64,000 nucleotides of DNA from Coturnix japonica (GCF_001577835.2 NC_029547.1:57191222-57255221); one strand, 5' to 3'. Shown: positions 1 through 12,721, numbered from the stretch's first letter. A program made the numbers and translations. The notes: generated by a model from the sequence alone, not told the origin.

Positions 1-434
1 CTTCAGCATGACCACACTTTCCTTCTGTGCATCCTAGAGTTTCTTTCTGGCCAGATGAGTGTGCCTGAGCTGAGATACAGAGGCAGCGTCAGCACTGCAC
101 CCTGGGGGGCCTCGCTGGGCTCCCCCGCCCATGCTGGGCCCAGATGTGGGGGGACTGTGAGGTGGGCAGGTTCCCAGAGCCCTCTGTGACACGGCAGGAC
201 GTCACAGTGGGGCTCAGCTCTGAGTCGCTCTCCCCAGCGTCCCCCAGCCACATTTCCCAGCGAGGCTTGGGAAGTGCCAGGGCTGTTCTTGTCAGCGCTG
301 CTCTGCTCTGCTAGAGCTGCTCTGCCGGCAGGAGAAGGCCAGGGAAACCTTTGAGATAGTGTGAGAATCTGCTTGCCAAGAGGCAAGGAACAGGAGCAAG
401 GGAGTGAGCACCGCTTGTCCAACTGCTGCTCAGC
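1..434 (+). promoter_or_regulatory. 5' flank / probable 5' UTR of CCDC81-like gene A
   Basis: This GC-rich stretch lies directly upstream of the gene A start codon at 435. Read as reverse complement, it aligns in patches with 53345-53862 upstream of gene D: shared blocks include the first 53 bases, the segment around GATACAGAGG (about 80), and GCTTGTCCAACTGCTGCT just before the ATG. The similarity is clearly lower than within the gene, so the flank is an older shared sequence and probably contains the promoter. No TATA box stands out, and the true transcription start cannot be placed from sequence alone. Confidence 0.4.
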
Positions 435-3400
435 ATGGAGGTGGTTGGGGTGTTCAGATACCTGCTCTTCGATCCCTTGGATCCCAATGAGCTTTCCTTA
501 CTCAAGGAGCTCACCACATCGGGTAAGGCTTCGGGGACCCTTGGGGCAGCGCTGTGGTAGCAAAGACAGAGAGGAGACGAGGTGTGGAAAGCTGGGGGCT
601 GGGCAGCTGGGGGAAGGGACCCAGGAGGGGCCTGGTGTCTGCGAGCAGAGCCATGCCCGGCTCAGGGATTGCTTTGGCAGCTCAGACCCGCAGCCAGTGC
701 CAGGACCCCCTTCCCCAGAGCGCATCCCTTCCCTCTCCAGACCCGCCCCGGGCGCAGTGTGCACTTCCCGCTTGCTGGGCACGGTCAGGAGCTGTGCTGG
801 GAAGCTACAGCAGCGCAAGTAGCTTCTGCTGAGGGCAAGGGAGAGCTTGGTGACAATCCGCTCTCTCCTCTGTTGGGGAAGGGGTTTCAGAGTGGTTGGG
901 CATTGCCAGCTCCAAGCGTGATGGATCCTTTTGCTTTCCAGAAATCTGCAGAGTGTGGGACGCCACATCCAAGTATGTTTGCAGACAACTGCAGGAGAAG
1001 AAGGTGAGCCTTACCTCCTACTCGTTGCCCAGCTCGTCCCTCTGCACCCGAGTGGCGGGCAGGCCGCACAGCACCATGCCCAGGGCCAGCAGGTCAACCA
1101 GCATCTTCCCCACCTCCAACCCAGCACTGCCATGGTTCCCTCTTCTTGTTTGACTTCTCAGGCGGTGGATATCGGGATTGGGAGCTTTGCAGTTGTGCCA
1201 GCTCGTGCCGCCGCTGGAAAGGATGGGGTTCTGGATGTGGATAAGCCCATTTTCCAGATGAGCTTTCACATCCAGAGATTTTACAAGCTGAAGAAGCCTA
1301 AGGCCAAAATTCCTCGTAAGAAAAATTTTGCTTTGCTTTACTCTACTGAAAAATGCCCCAGCATTTTGCTCCATGCTGAAATCCCTGTGACATGGCAAGA
1401 GCAAAGTCTCTTGCAGCCTGGAGAGTGCTGGGGGATGGTGCACACGCAGCATCCCAGCAGCCTGCCCCTCCCCTGGGCACCAGCCCTATTTGCCCAGCTC
1501 TCCCCAGCCCATAGCCACTGGGAGCAGGTGGCAAAGCTTCCCTGCCTTTCCTGCAGGGAGTGATGTGGTTGGTCCGGGTTTGTTTTGCAGTTGAGATGTT
1601 CGAGTATCCACTGGACTTTGAGGAGATTGCTGAAAGCATCCACTTCCGTGCACCAATCGTAGAGCAGTGCATCCATGAGACCCTGCTCGTCTTTGCTGAG
1701 GCGCTCCGAGGGAAGAAGGAAGTTGACTTCTTCTTCAGCAGCCTTGGCATTCTTTCTGTGAGAGGGCCGGAGGTCATCATGAACTTCTTTGACAGCTGTG
1801 CACTGCAGGTGGATGCAACGGGCAACATGCTGCCTGCTCTTCTTGGGGTGAGCTTGCAAACCTCCAGGGCTCCCTGCAATGCTCCCAGATGAGGTTTGCC
1901 ACTCTTGGGAGCAACAGACACGTGTATGTGGCCTCTGCTCATTTCTGTCTGTCCCAATGCAGGACCCCAAGATGATGAACATGATTGCATTCAGAGGCAA
2001 AAACAAATTTACTCGACGCAGTGAGGATGGCTGCGTCATGCTGCCAAGGTGAGCACNNNNNNNNNNNNNNNNNNNNNNNNNNNNNNNNNNNNNNNNNNNN
2101 NNNNNNNNNNNNNNNNNNNNNNNNNNNNNNNNNNNNNNNNNNNNNNNNNNNNNNNNNNNNNNNNNNNNNNNNNNNNNNNNNNNNNNNNNNNNNNNNNNNN
2201 NNNNNNNNNNNNNNNNNNNNNNNNNNNNNNNNNNNNNNNNNNNNNNNNNNNNNNNNNNNNNNNNNNNNNNNNNNNNNNNNNNNNNNNNNNNNNNNNNNNN
2301 NNNNNNNNNNNNNNNNNNNNNNNNNNNNNNNNNNNNNNNNNNNNNNNNNNNNNNNNNNNNNNNNNNNNNNNNNNNNNNNNNNNNNNNNNNNNNNNNNNNN
2401 NNNNNNNNNNNNNNNNNNNNNNNNNNNNNNNNNNNNNNNNNNNNNNNNNNNNNNNNNNNNNNNNNNNNNNNNNNNNNNNNNNNNNNNNNNNNNNNNNNNN
2501 NNNNNNNNNNNNNNNNNNNNNNNNNNNNNNNNNNNNNNNNNNNNNNNNNNNNNNNNNNNNNNNNNNNNNNNNNNNNNNNNNNNNNNNNNNNNNNNNNNNN
2601 NNNNNNNNNNNNNNNNNNNNNNNNNNNNNNNNNNNNNNNNNNNNNNNNNNNNNNNNNNNNNNNNNNNNNNNNNNNNNNNNNNNNNNNNNNNNNNNNNNNN
2701 NNNNNNNNNNNNNNNNNNNNNNNNNNNNNNNNNNNNNNNNNNNNNNNNNNNNNNNNNNNNNNNNNNNNNNNNNNNNNNNNNNNNNNNNNNNNNNNNNNNN
2801 NNNNNNNNNNNNNNNNNNNNNNNNNNNNNNNNNNNNNNNNNNNNNNNNNNNNNNNNNNNNNNNNNNNNNNNNNNNNNNNNNNNNNNNNNNNNNNNNNNNN
2901 NNNNNNTTGCTTCCCACATGCAGTGAGCATTTATGATCCAGTGGTGCTGGCTCGGCGCAGGGTATCTCAGGTTTTGAGGGTATTGAGAAGATTCAAGGAG
3001 CTGGAGCAGCAAATGCAAAAGGATAATGCCAGGTGAGCCTCGTGGAGCAGTACAGTGGCAGGGGGTAGGGGACGCACTGGCTTGTGTCAGGGAGGTGTTT
3101 CGCTCAGCCTTGGGGCCCTCGCCAAAAGGCCCTGGAAATGGCAAGGTGACAACCTCCACAATTCCTTTTTCTTATGGAGAAGAGCTGTGGGCTGCAAGAC
3201 AAGTGGGGAGAAACTGCTTCAGCCTGTGTTCCCACCAGCTCAGCCTGCTGTCTCTCTTTAGGTTCCTGCCACCGATTGAGGAGGAGCATGCTGAAGAGGT
3301 GGAACAACCAAAACCTCCAGATGAGCCGGAGCCCTCTGCCAGTGCCAAGCAGTCCTCCAGAGTGGTATGTCAGAGGCATTGATCCGCCACCCTTGAATCC

Positions 3401-4759
3401 CCCTGGGCTCCAGAGGAGGGCAGGCATGGCAGCAGCAGCAGCTGCCCTCCCAGGGGTCCCTGCCCAAGCCCCAGGAGACTGACGCTGCCAATGGTTGTGT
3501 TTCCCTGGCCTGCAGGCAGCGCGCTTGATGCGTGCTGTGACTGAGGAGAAACGGCTCCAGGTGCTGATGGCCTCCAAGCGCAAGGAGGTCGAAGCTGAAG
3601 TCCAGTCCGAGTGCCAGGAGTACATACAGAGGCTGAGTGCAGAGAGAAGCCAGGTACAGTGTGCACTGAGCACCCTCAGGGAAAGAGCATTTCCCCTGCT
3701 CCTCGGGAAGGGAGCAGCACAAGGCTCCTGGATACGGCAGCATTGCTGTGGCCACCTGGTGAGGAAGCAGCTTCTGTCTGCCCACTGCCCTTCAAGTCAC
3801 TGGGCAAAGGCAGCAGCTGGCTGGGCACAATCATGGGAAGACTAAACCAAGACTGTGTGAGGCACCACTCACCCACCCCTGGGCAGAAATGCCAGTGCTG
3901 GCCCTTGGCTTCAGGGAGCGAAGGCAGAGTCTGTGTTGTTGAGAGAGAGAGCCTGCTGCTCTTCAGTGCCATTTCCTGCACAACCACATCCTGAGGGGCA
4001 GCCCCAGCTCCTTGCAACTGTTCTTTACGATGATGTTTTGCCTTTGCAGAACCCCTTCCACCGCCTGCTGGAGCGTGACCCTCGTCCTTCCTACACTGTG
4101 AGAAGGGAGTACGATCAGCATCTTAAAGAGAGGCTGAAAGGGAAGGACTGGTGCCAAAGCCTCGCAGGGCAGACAGCACCAGGGGACTGGCAGAAGAAGC
4201 TGCAGCTCACAGGGACATCACGGGAACTGTAAGTGTGTGCTGGTTCCTGCAGAGGCCCGGGAGCAGCATTGGCAAGCCTTGAGTTCCAGAGCTATTGTCT
4301 GTGCTTCCCTGGGCTGCAGGGCTCAGCTGCCTCCTGCCTGCCTACCCCCCCAGCTGTTGGGCACTCTCGATGCAGAGGGACCTGGGCATGAGGGTTCCTG
4401 GGCATCACACAGAGTGGGGCCTGTCCTGGGCAGCACATTTCCAGACTACAGGTCTGAGAGAAGCCCTGCAGCATTTCTGTCCCTCCTTCCACAGCCCAGA
4501 GCTGAATGCCTTTCTTCTTGGTTCCTACAGGAATAGAGAGAACACGAGGCTCTTGGACCGCCGTGGGAAGGCCCAGAGCTGCCAGGCGGCTTCTGGCTGC
4601 AGCGGCCGTAGCCATCACAGCCTGCACCGAAACTCCCTTTCAGGCGCCAGCGACTGCACCCAGGCGCACTCAGGCAGAGCCTCCCACTGCTGCAATCTGC
4701 CACCTTTGTACGGGGAGAGCTGTCAGCAGCGGGGCCAAGGGGCACCTTTCCAAAAGTAA
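435..4759 (+). CDS. CCDC81-like gene A (HU-domain, centrosome-linked family), 11 exons with one assembly gap
   Basis: Predicted coding exons, all with GT-AG borders and matching phases: 435-522, 942-1003, 1162-1315, 1591-1847, 1963-2048, gap (2057-2906), second-part exon ending 3032, 3262-3364, 3516-3653, 4050-4228, 4531-4759. The N-terminus has the two HU/IHF-like modules of CCDC81: the first from exons 2-3 (residues about 30-101, EICRVWDATSKYVCRQL, AVDIGIGSF), the second from exons 4-5 (about 102-215, EMFEYPLDFEEIAESI, GKKEVDFFFSSLGIL). Exon 9 is a charged helix (EEKRLQVLMASKRKEVEAEV), fitting the coiled-coil part. CCDC81 proteins are associated with the centrosome and basal body; the DNA or partner bound by the avian copies is unknown. 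All visible exons are open, so this is the best candidate for a working copy. The TAA stop at 4757-4759 lies in the first unit of a minisatellite. The gap should hold exon 6 and the start of exon 7, as seen in copy D. The family call is firm; orthology to a named gene is not. Confidence 0.82.
2057..2906. other. Assembly gap (850 N)
   Basis: There are exactly 850 unknown bases between the exon 5 donor and the middle of exon 7 of gene A. In inverted copy D the matching interval (50101-50929) is 829 bp and contains a 92-bp exon 6 and the beginning of exon 7, so the gap size is about right and one exon of gene A is hidden here. Open frames that cross the N run have no meaning. Confidence 0.97.
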
Positions 4760-5077
4760 CATCTTCAATCAAGCTTTCCAAAAGTAACATCTTCAATCAA
4801 GCTTTCCAAAAGTAACATCTTCAATCAAGCTTTCCAAAAGGAACTTAACATCTTCCATCAAAATTTCCAAAAGAAACTTAACATCTTCCATCTAAATTTC
4901 CAAAAGTAACATCTTCAATCAAGCTTTCCAAAAGTAACATCTTCAATCAAGCTTTCCAAAAGTAACATCTTCTATCAAAATTTCCAAAAGGAACTTAACA
5001 TCTTCTATCAAAATTTCCAAAAGGAACTTAACATCTTCCATTAATCTTTCCCAAATTATCATCTTCCATCAAATAAA
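4747..5077 (+). repeat. 28-bp minisatellite at the stop codon and 3' UTR of gene A (11 units)
   Basis: Units begin TTTCCAAAAGTAACATCTTC and are 28 bp long, with 33-bp variants carrying an extra AACTT. I count 11 units: seven of about 28 bp, with the longer variants at units 4, 5, 9 and 10 and a degenerate last unit. The first unit carries the in-frame TAA of gene A, and the last runs into AATAAA at 5072-5077. The repeat is therefore part of the last exon. Copy D has only 6 units (48081-48256). Confidence 0.9.
5072..5077 (+). terminator. Polyadenylation signal AATAAA of gene A
   Basis: A canonical AATAAA stands at the end of the last minisatellite unit, about 315 bp after the stop codon. The same hexamer is kept in the inverted copy at 48078-48083, which supports its use. 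Confidence 0.6.
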
Positions 5078-5383
5078 GAAAAATTCACCCCATACATAGT
5101 GTTTGCCTTATGTGGTTGCTGTGCACCCACAAACTTCATTGCCTCAGCAGTTGCTTCAGAGTCTCAGCAAAGCAGCATTCTGCTTAGGGAAGGTTGTTAT
5201 TCCTAGATAAGTGGGACATCTGAAGCCTTAAAGCAGTCCGAACATTCCATAATCCACGGGGAGGTACAATGGGTCTCAGTCCATTGATCAGAGGAGGAAG
5301 TTCATGATATACTCGGATTGAGATGCACTGATGCATTTAGTGATTATAGTCAAGTGTCCTTTGAGTGAGAAATAAAACAGGAT

Positions 5384-5932
5384 TGTCACAGTTTGGCCTG
5401 GTTTGGCCTGGTTCTGTGACAGGATGAGGGACCCATGGTCCTATGCCCCAGGAAAAGGGAAAGGGGGGAACGGGAAAAGGAAGGGAGGTGGGCCTAAACA
5501 AGAAGAAATAAACAGTAGCAATGAGCTAAGGAAAAAAACAAACAAACAAACAAAAAAAAAACTGATTTACGAAATATGATGGTGGAAAGCGAGAGAATAT
5601 AATACAGTATAATTGGAATTGAAGCTCATAAATCAAATGAGAGAGCATCCAAAACCAAAGGCTTTATTGCTGTAGGTGAGATGGCCAGGGAGGACACAGA
5701 GTAAAGCAGATGAAAAGAGAAGACAGTCTCCTGACTCCCAGTGATTTTTATCTTTCCTTCTGAACTGAAATGGAATAATGAGTCCTCTGGGAGCCGAAGC
5801 TCATTCTTCTGTTCTGAGAACGGGTAACCAGAACTATCGACAACCCGCAGAACTGCAGCCTTCACTCTTTAACTCCCAGTGCGCTACATGATGTTATTTA
5901 TGATGTAGAATACTGACAGCAGAAATCATAAC
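5384..5932 (+). mobile_element. Old ERV LTR (avian ERVK/ERVL-type, starts TGTCAC)
   Basis: The segment starts TGTCACAGTTTGGCC and continues through the purine-rich GGGAAAAGGAAGG part. It ends in the block CTTTAACTCCCAGTGCGCTA followed by ATGATGTTAT, a layout I know from avian ERV LTRs. The element at 54241-54765 has the same order of blocks. CpG sites are mostly gone, so it is old. It is present in both arms (47256-47771) and so predates the inverted duplication. No internal retroviral region is visible beside it. The superfamily is uncertain. Confidence 0.5.
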
Positions 5933-6979
5933 ATGTAGCCCCAAGATCCTTATCCCATGAACAGTTAGTACTGCTGTTGTATATTGTTGTGTCTGTACCT
6001 GCCCCTCAAGTCCCAGCATAGGATGCCCCAATCTGTGATTTGCAAGGTCTGTTGCAGGCAGCTGATCCCACTGACCTCTACTTTGAGAACTCTCATTTGA
6101 GGCTTTCCCCTCTTGGAAGGAGAGAAGTCACTGAATACCCTTGATATTCCAGTTGGTCACTAGGAGACAATAACCAGAAGAGCAGCAGCCTGTGCATTTT
6201 CCATTCACCCCGGCCCAGCTGAGCAAGCAATGTCTCAGTGCCTAATCAGAGGATTTAAAAGGGTGCAGCGTCCCTTTTCTGCAGTCCCTGAAGGCCCAGA
6301 ATATTTAACCAACCTGGATCCATCAGTAAAGCAGTGGTTTCTAAAAGTCCAGGTTCATTTGCATTTGCTCATTCCAAGGAAAACTCCATTATTTTGTGTC
6401 TGGTTGAGGCAACTATTGCCTATTGCGATGGGTATTAAATGGCCCAAGTGTATCCTCACTTCAGTAGAAGTAATTCCCAACTATATTATAGTTGCTTACT
6501 CTGGGGAGATAGGAGTTGCAGTCCATGGCCAGCTCTCAAGACCAGTTCAGTTCTCAACCTATCCCTCTAAATCATCACGTGGCTTAAAGGATAGATTTTG
6601 CTGGTGGAAGGAATGCTTCCTAATCCCATTTCCCTGTTTATGTCTGTGGGAAAACCAAAAGCCAAATTCAAGGGACGTAGTTCTGCCACTGTTTCCACAG
6701 CACGAATCAGCTGGCTATTGATCAATGGCCTCACTGAATGCAATCACATTAAAGTGTAATAGCCTTGTGCTGAATGCTGCAGGCAAATATAGCAGTAAAT
6801 ATCTAATGCTTTCTTACTTTATCCACTTCTTCCTCACAAAAACACCGTGGAAAAAAATAATCCTTTCCTTCTTTCTTGCAGCAGCTCAATTACATGGTCC
6901 CATGGATGCAATGCCTAAAAGCAGTTACCAGGACTGCAGACTTAGAACATGTTCAGCTGTCATTCTTCCTTATGTTGAA

Positions 6980-8137
6980 ACCCTTCCACTGATGTCATTA
7001 TGGTTTTGTTTGTTTGTTCTGTTTTGTTTTTGTTTTGTTTTTCTGATGCAGAAAGTCCTTCATCCTGACCTGGTAAAACTCATCCAATGTTCTGTCTCTC
7101 AGGTCTGGCTGTGAATATTCCGGTGCTGACACTGCCCCTGAGAGGGATTGTACTTGTACACTTCTTGACCCTCACTTCTTTCACTATTTACATATCCTTA
7201 ATCGTCTCTTTAGCGTAGGTAGTATCCTAAGATGCAAGGTTTCAGTTTGAGTGTTGGAGAGAAGGGTATCGTGGAAAAACCGTGTGTATCTCCAGCGATC
7301 AGATCTAAATCTACGTCAATGTTGAGCAACACTACTGACTTCAGAAGAAAATTACTGCTTTATTTGAGCTGGCAACCAAACAGAAAGACAGCACACTACA
7401 CTGGAGTGAATTCACAGAACAAACGGCTCACTGCATCATCCCAGAAAGAAAATTGTTTTGTTCCGTGCTAATAAATCATCTCCCAGTCACAAACTTCTGG
7501 TGTGGACAGAGAATGGGATGGAGATTAAATCCTTCCTATGTATGAAGAAGCAGAAAGCCCAGTGGCCAGGAATTGTTACAAGGCTGATGAGAGGAATCTG
7601 GCAGACTTGATACACTTCCCTCATAACTGTGGAAATATCTCCAATGCAAAAAATTCTGAGTCCACATGGAGGAACTGCCTTTTGGGCCGAGAGGCACAAA
7701 CCTACTGAACCAGATATGAGATGATTAGAAAGCAATTTCTTTCTGTTACATATGTAGTCATTGAGGACTGGTCTACACAGTACAGACTGGACACAGTACG
7801 CTAGCGCTAAACCTGGGCTTTGAGATCAGGGGAAGAGTCACCATTCACAGACAGATCTTGGGAGCTACTTCTGGCAAACCTTGGGAAGTCCACGCGGTCC
7901 CTCAGCATATTGCTCCAGGATCTGAAACTTGCAGTGGCCATTGGACCAAACTGCTCTGCCAACACATCCTGTTTCAGCTTCTATGTTTGGACAAAGAACA
8001 AGCATCCACAATGGAAAGTTCTGGAAAGCTTCATGCCTCATTGAAAGGCTGACACAGTGATGGAAGGGTCAATCTGATTTCCTCACCTCAACGTTTGCAT
8101 CCCTGAGATTTCCGTGGCTGCAGCAGTTTGCACACTT
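6980..8137. other. Left-arm-specific segment absent from the right arm
   Basis: The two arms align up to ATTCTTCCTTATGT (about 6980) and again from GAGTTCC (about 8137). At the matching junction (46187-46220) the right arm has only about 25 unrelated bases. The left segment holds a TTTG-rich tract near 7010 and nothing recognisable as a gene or transposon. No target-site duplication is obvious, so a deletion in the right arm fits better than an insertion here. Confidence 0.7.
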
Positions 8138-11100
8138 GAGTTCCAAGACTCTGAAACACTATATTCAAAGCGATACGCTGTGCCAGGTGAAAAGTTGGAA
8201 TTAAATTCAAGCTGTAGCCAAGAACTTAAGGGGAAACATATTTCAAGGGCTACATGAGCAATTTTCCTCACAAACCTTCTTGTTGTGCAAAAACACAAGG
8301 AATCTCCTTGGCAACAAGCACTTCCTTGTCACAGATCTGCTCTCCCAGGACACATCCATTATGGATTATTTATCCCATTACCTCTGTGTAAGGCAGTGCT
8401 AACAGAAAGCATTCATTACTGCTCAGTATTTGCATATTGTTTTTAAGCTCCTGAATATGTGAACAGTAACACCCTTAATGGAGCCTACTGTAAGCTTCTA
8501 TTACTGCAGTTGAGATGGCACATCCACATTGAAATGAAAAATGCTAAAACACTTTTAAAGTACTAATGAATCTTTCCAAAACTTCTGCTGAGACCGTACT
8601 TCCTGCTACCGACCCCATAAAACAGCAGTTTTAGTTGGTGTTCTTTTATTCCTTCCAGCCTTCCAAAAGCATTTCTCATTGTTACTTCATTGGAAGCAGT
8701 TATTTACTTCACATTAGAGATGATCAGTGGTTTTACACTTCTGAGCATAAGCAACAACAGCTGATGCTCCACCAAATTATTTTATGGACTTAAGAATTAA
8801 ATAAATTAATTTGCGCCCTCTGCTTCCAGAGCTCTTTTCTAATCCACAGCTGACCCAGGGAAGCCCCACCACTAAATCCTTGGAGAGAACGTTCCTCAGC
8901 AGAGTGGGAGTCTGCCGTGTAGGACCGTCAGTGCAGGAGCTCAGAGAGAGCAGGTGTGAACTCACTTCCATACGGGGCTGTGCTGTGTGGGTCCTGCTGC
9001 CTCACGGCTGGAGAGCTGATCACGTGGGGATGAAGGGAGCAAGAGCTGACAGTCGCGTGCGCAGTAGGTCTGTGATCAGAGATGCACGTTCAAGCACAGG
9101 CATAGACTGCTCCATAGCTCAGGCAGAGAAAAGAGCTTCAGTGTTGGTTCCTCCTGAAGAGGGTTGCGCTCCTGTCCTCCCATCAGCTCTTGGAATGACT
9201 TTTGCCTGAGTTAAAGTTTAAAGGTAAACCAACAGTGAAACCAGGACATTCAAAAATAGATGTATTTAACAAATTTGATCTGCTGTCCCATTTCCAGGAT
9301 GTGTTATGGCACAGTATGTTTTATTTGAACAACTTTTTTCTTGGCAGCATTGAAGAAATTGGGCACTGAGTGCACTCCATACAGCCATCTCTGAGGAGTA
9401 AAAGTCTTCAGCCTGAAAGATTCACCTGACTGTCGCCTTTTGTTCAGACCCGGCACTTTCCACGAGGAAGTACAATGCTACATGATGAAAGAGAAATCAA
9501 AAGCAGCTTCACTCGGTGAAGGAGCATCTTGTGCACTAAATTCTCCAGCTTACTGAGACGATTCTGCAGGGAATCTGCACAACAAAGGCGAATCAGTCAT
9601 CTAGTGGTATCATATTTCAGACAGAAAGAAAAGAATCAGTTCCTGCCTTGTACAAAGTGAGGAAGATAAACAGCAGTAGGAAATCACTGCTGCGCAGACT
9701 GGTCAGAAATAGAGATGTTTATAGCTTAGAGACAACACTACAAAAGAGTGATCTGTCGCTTCACCATCTCTTCATGGGAGCAGCACTCCTGAGAGCAGTG
9801 AGCTTTTCTGCTATAACAAAGCATCCATCCTATAAGGAATTATCACTGCGTCTGCAAGAACCAGTAAAGTGCCCATTACTGCTGCACAGAGCTTTTAGTG
9901 GAGCTGAAAGCATCTATGTTCACACCATTCACACAAGGAAAGCCGTAATAACCACAGCCTGGATGATAAATATATCACACAAACACGTCATGCAAAAAGA
10001 TCCACTGCACAGTTTGCAACTTAATGCCATCCTGTGACAATCCTAAAGCTTGCACGCTAGTCTCCATCTCCAATATGTCATGTGTGTGAAATGTACAAGT
10101 ATGGAGATGACACACAGCAATACTGTTTGCTTGTTGGCCCTTAAGCAAGTGCTTTGGGATTTACAAGCCCTTTCAGAGCATTTTTATACACTGAATTTTG
10201 TATAATAAATGAATTGTCTGTAGCAGTTCTGTGACTCACGCTCACATACCTATAGTTCCATCAGATGCCAGTGAGGCCGGGTAGCTGCAGCTGCTTCTGC
10301 GACTCCCATTCCATTAACTTCAATTAACAAAAGCTCATCCAGGAGGATTTACCAACAAGCAGTTTTTGTTGGCTGCAGATCCTGACGAAGCTCATGAACG
10401 AAAGCTGCAATGCCTGGTCTGCTGCACCGCTGATAACTGTCACAGCTGACAGCATCTCAGCAGATATTAATCGTGATAAAGGTTTCAAAAGCGTGCAGCT
10501 GAGAATCTTTCCTTTCATACAGCTTTGTACCTCCTCCAAAATAAGGAGGATCCTTGAATTGAGTGAATCTGTACAGTCTGAAACCCTTAGGAAGGTCTCT
10601 GCTGTGCAGCTCTGAGTCTTTGGGAGCGGCAGAAACTGCACTATATGCCACCCCTGCATGCAGTTCTTGCTCCAGAGCAACTTGAGAACCAAAATAAAAA
10701 TCATAAGCATATTACCCAGTAATATTACCCAGTAAGCATTGGTTTAAGAACTTTAGGTAACACTTCTACCCGTTACAGGCCTTGGGAGACCACTCCATTT
10801 TCAGAGGATTGGACAGTTCATGGAGCTTGCTACAGAGGTTTAGTCTGATGTTTGAGCTCTTTAAAGTTCAGACTGGGTTGTTTTATAGCTTCGGCCATTA
10901 CATTTTTACATACGTCTGTGTATATGTATACAACCCATAAAGCTTAGTTTTTACGTATTTGGCAGAACATGTTATGTTTCAGTCTGAGCTATAAATTTGT
11001 TAAGTGCAAATAATACCAGCATTTGACTTTTCAGCTTTCAACCCCCTGAAGAAAATGCAGGGAGAATGAAAAATTGAGGCAAATTATTTACAGCGACGGT

Positions 11101-12485
11101 TTTACTCATCAATATTTTGCTTTGCAAGACAGCTGGGAAGCTCATCGGAAGCGTTTGCAGCAAACGCTTAAAAACAGCAGTGCTGAGCCAAAGTGTACCT
11201 GTGTGCTGATGGAAATCTGCTCTAGGTGTGATCTGACAGAAAATCTTCAAGAGAATCAGAAACTGAACCTAGAATTTCTGACTCTGTTTCAGCAAAGTGG
11301 GAGCATCAGAGCTGCGTAATGGGCTAATGAGAAGTGCTCTGTAACGTTCTTACATCTCATACTGGAAAGCAGAAGCAGACAGCGCTCAGTAAACTGTCTC
11401 AACTTGGAAATCAAAGTGTGCAAAGAACAAAACCTTGACATCTGCAGTGGCTACAGTTCAATCAGCTGAAGGAGAAAGAAAAAAAGGATTTTGTTCCCCA
11501 CCTTGAGCTAAAACTCATTGCAATCTTTATGATTATGAGTGGCATGGGACACAAGGACTTGTTAACAGGAAAGGAAGAAAATAAGGATGGACACTGTATG
11601 GAAATGGAGGTTTGCTCAAGAATCGTCTTAATGGAATTAGAACCAGGCAGAACCAACAATCCACACTGTCACTGAAAATCAGGTTAGAGGTACAGTCCTC
11701 CCTCCAGCACTCTGTGGATGATCCCCGCAGTCTGTTAGAAGACTCAGCTGGTGTAAGTTTGCTGGCAGGTGCTAAGATGCACCAATTCATTCCACTCCTC
11801 TTTTGGTTAGACTTTTTTCCCCCCTTCTTGAAACGATACAACATTTTGTGAACAGCGCAGTAGGATGAAATCTGAATCTCAGGTATGCTAAAAATGACAC
11901 ATAGGCAGTCAGCTACTGGGATCTTCCAATTGGCTTCAGACTGAAATCCACATTAATTACACTGAAATGAATAACTGCTTATAGAATTGCACCCGTGGAA
12001 AATTTTGCTTCAGTCTTTGTCCTGTTTTGACTGAAAAACTACAGTTCCAAATGTAAATATTAAATATTAATACTGAATTTAAATATACATGCAGAGAACT
12101 GCTTTACACGCTCATATGAGAGTCTAATTTAAGATTTCATTTCAGTGTTTTAAGTAATGAGACTGTTTGATTGTACCATTAATCTCAAAATGTGACCAGT
12201 TGAGTTTAACTGCCTACATAAAAATAGTAATCTTGCTTTCTACTTCCATCTTTCAAAGCAATTGGATCTTTTCCCTGTGTCTGAAAATCTAAACATGTAC
12301 ATGACATAATGGGATTTACCCTGGCATTCGTGTGACTTCTGTCTCAAGTTTCAAAGAAATGTCACCATTTCACCGAAATGAAGACAAGTGATACTGCGGA
12401 GATGGAAGAAGTAAATGCACTTTTTCACGTGAGAAGGAAACAGAAGAGAGACGGAAGCTATGGATGAAGATGCACGAGTCTGACA
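8138..12485. other. Non-coding inner part of left arm
   Basis: AT-rich DNA without exons, RNA genes or transposons that I can recognise. Several 60-130-residue open frames occur in both arms, but the arms are so similar that shared openness says nothing about coding. Confidence 0.5.
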
Positions 12486-12721
12486 GAGTATCAGCCACTT
12501 CAGCATGCATTTTTCCAATGACTAGACTTGCAATGTACAATTTGTTAAAAGAAAGAGAAGAAAGACAGAAAGAGAAGAAAAAAGACACCCTTTACATTGT
12601 ATGAAGGCAGACAGAGAGGGTTATAGAACATAAAAACATCAGATTTTTTTCACTGCTGCCTACATGTAACAGCCTGATCTGCCTGCTTTCACCAAACAGA
12701 TTGATGTTTAAATGTTACATT

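Larger units (their letters stand above)
515..12485. repeat. Left arm of a large inverted repeat
   Basis: Reading inward from about 515 (end of exon 1 of gene A) to about 12485, this sequence recurs in reverse complement at 41829-52475. Landmarks in order are the CCDC81-like exons, the minisatellite, the LTR at 5384, and non-coding blocks such as 9648-10037 (matching 44306-44695) and 10324-10710 (matching 43633-44019). By eye the non-coding part differs by a few per cent, mostly substitutions. The inner break lies just after GAGTCTGA at about 12485; beyond it the two sides are unrelated. The left arm has about 1.15 kb (6980-8137) that the right arm lacks. Confidence 0.93.

Noticed and set aside
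1338-3159. Long frames crossing 2057-2906
   Set aside because: They consist mostly of unknown bases in the assembly gap.
4747-5077. Regular 28-bp repeats that look like a CRISPR array
   Set aside because: The units are directly head to tail with no unique spacers, and the DNA is from a bird. It is a minisatellite.
9648-10710. Frames of 128-129 residues kept in both arms (9648-10037, 10324-10710 and their copies)
   Set aside because: The arms are nearly identical, so conservation carries no information. No splice sites, codon bias or known motif support them.
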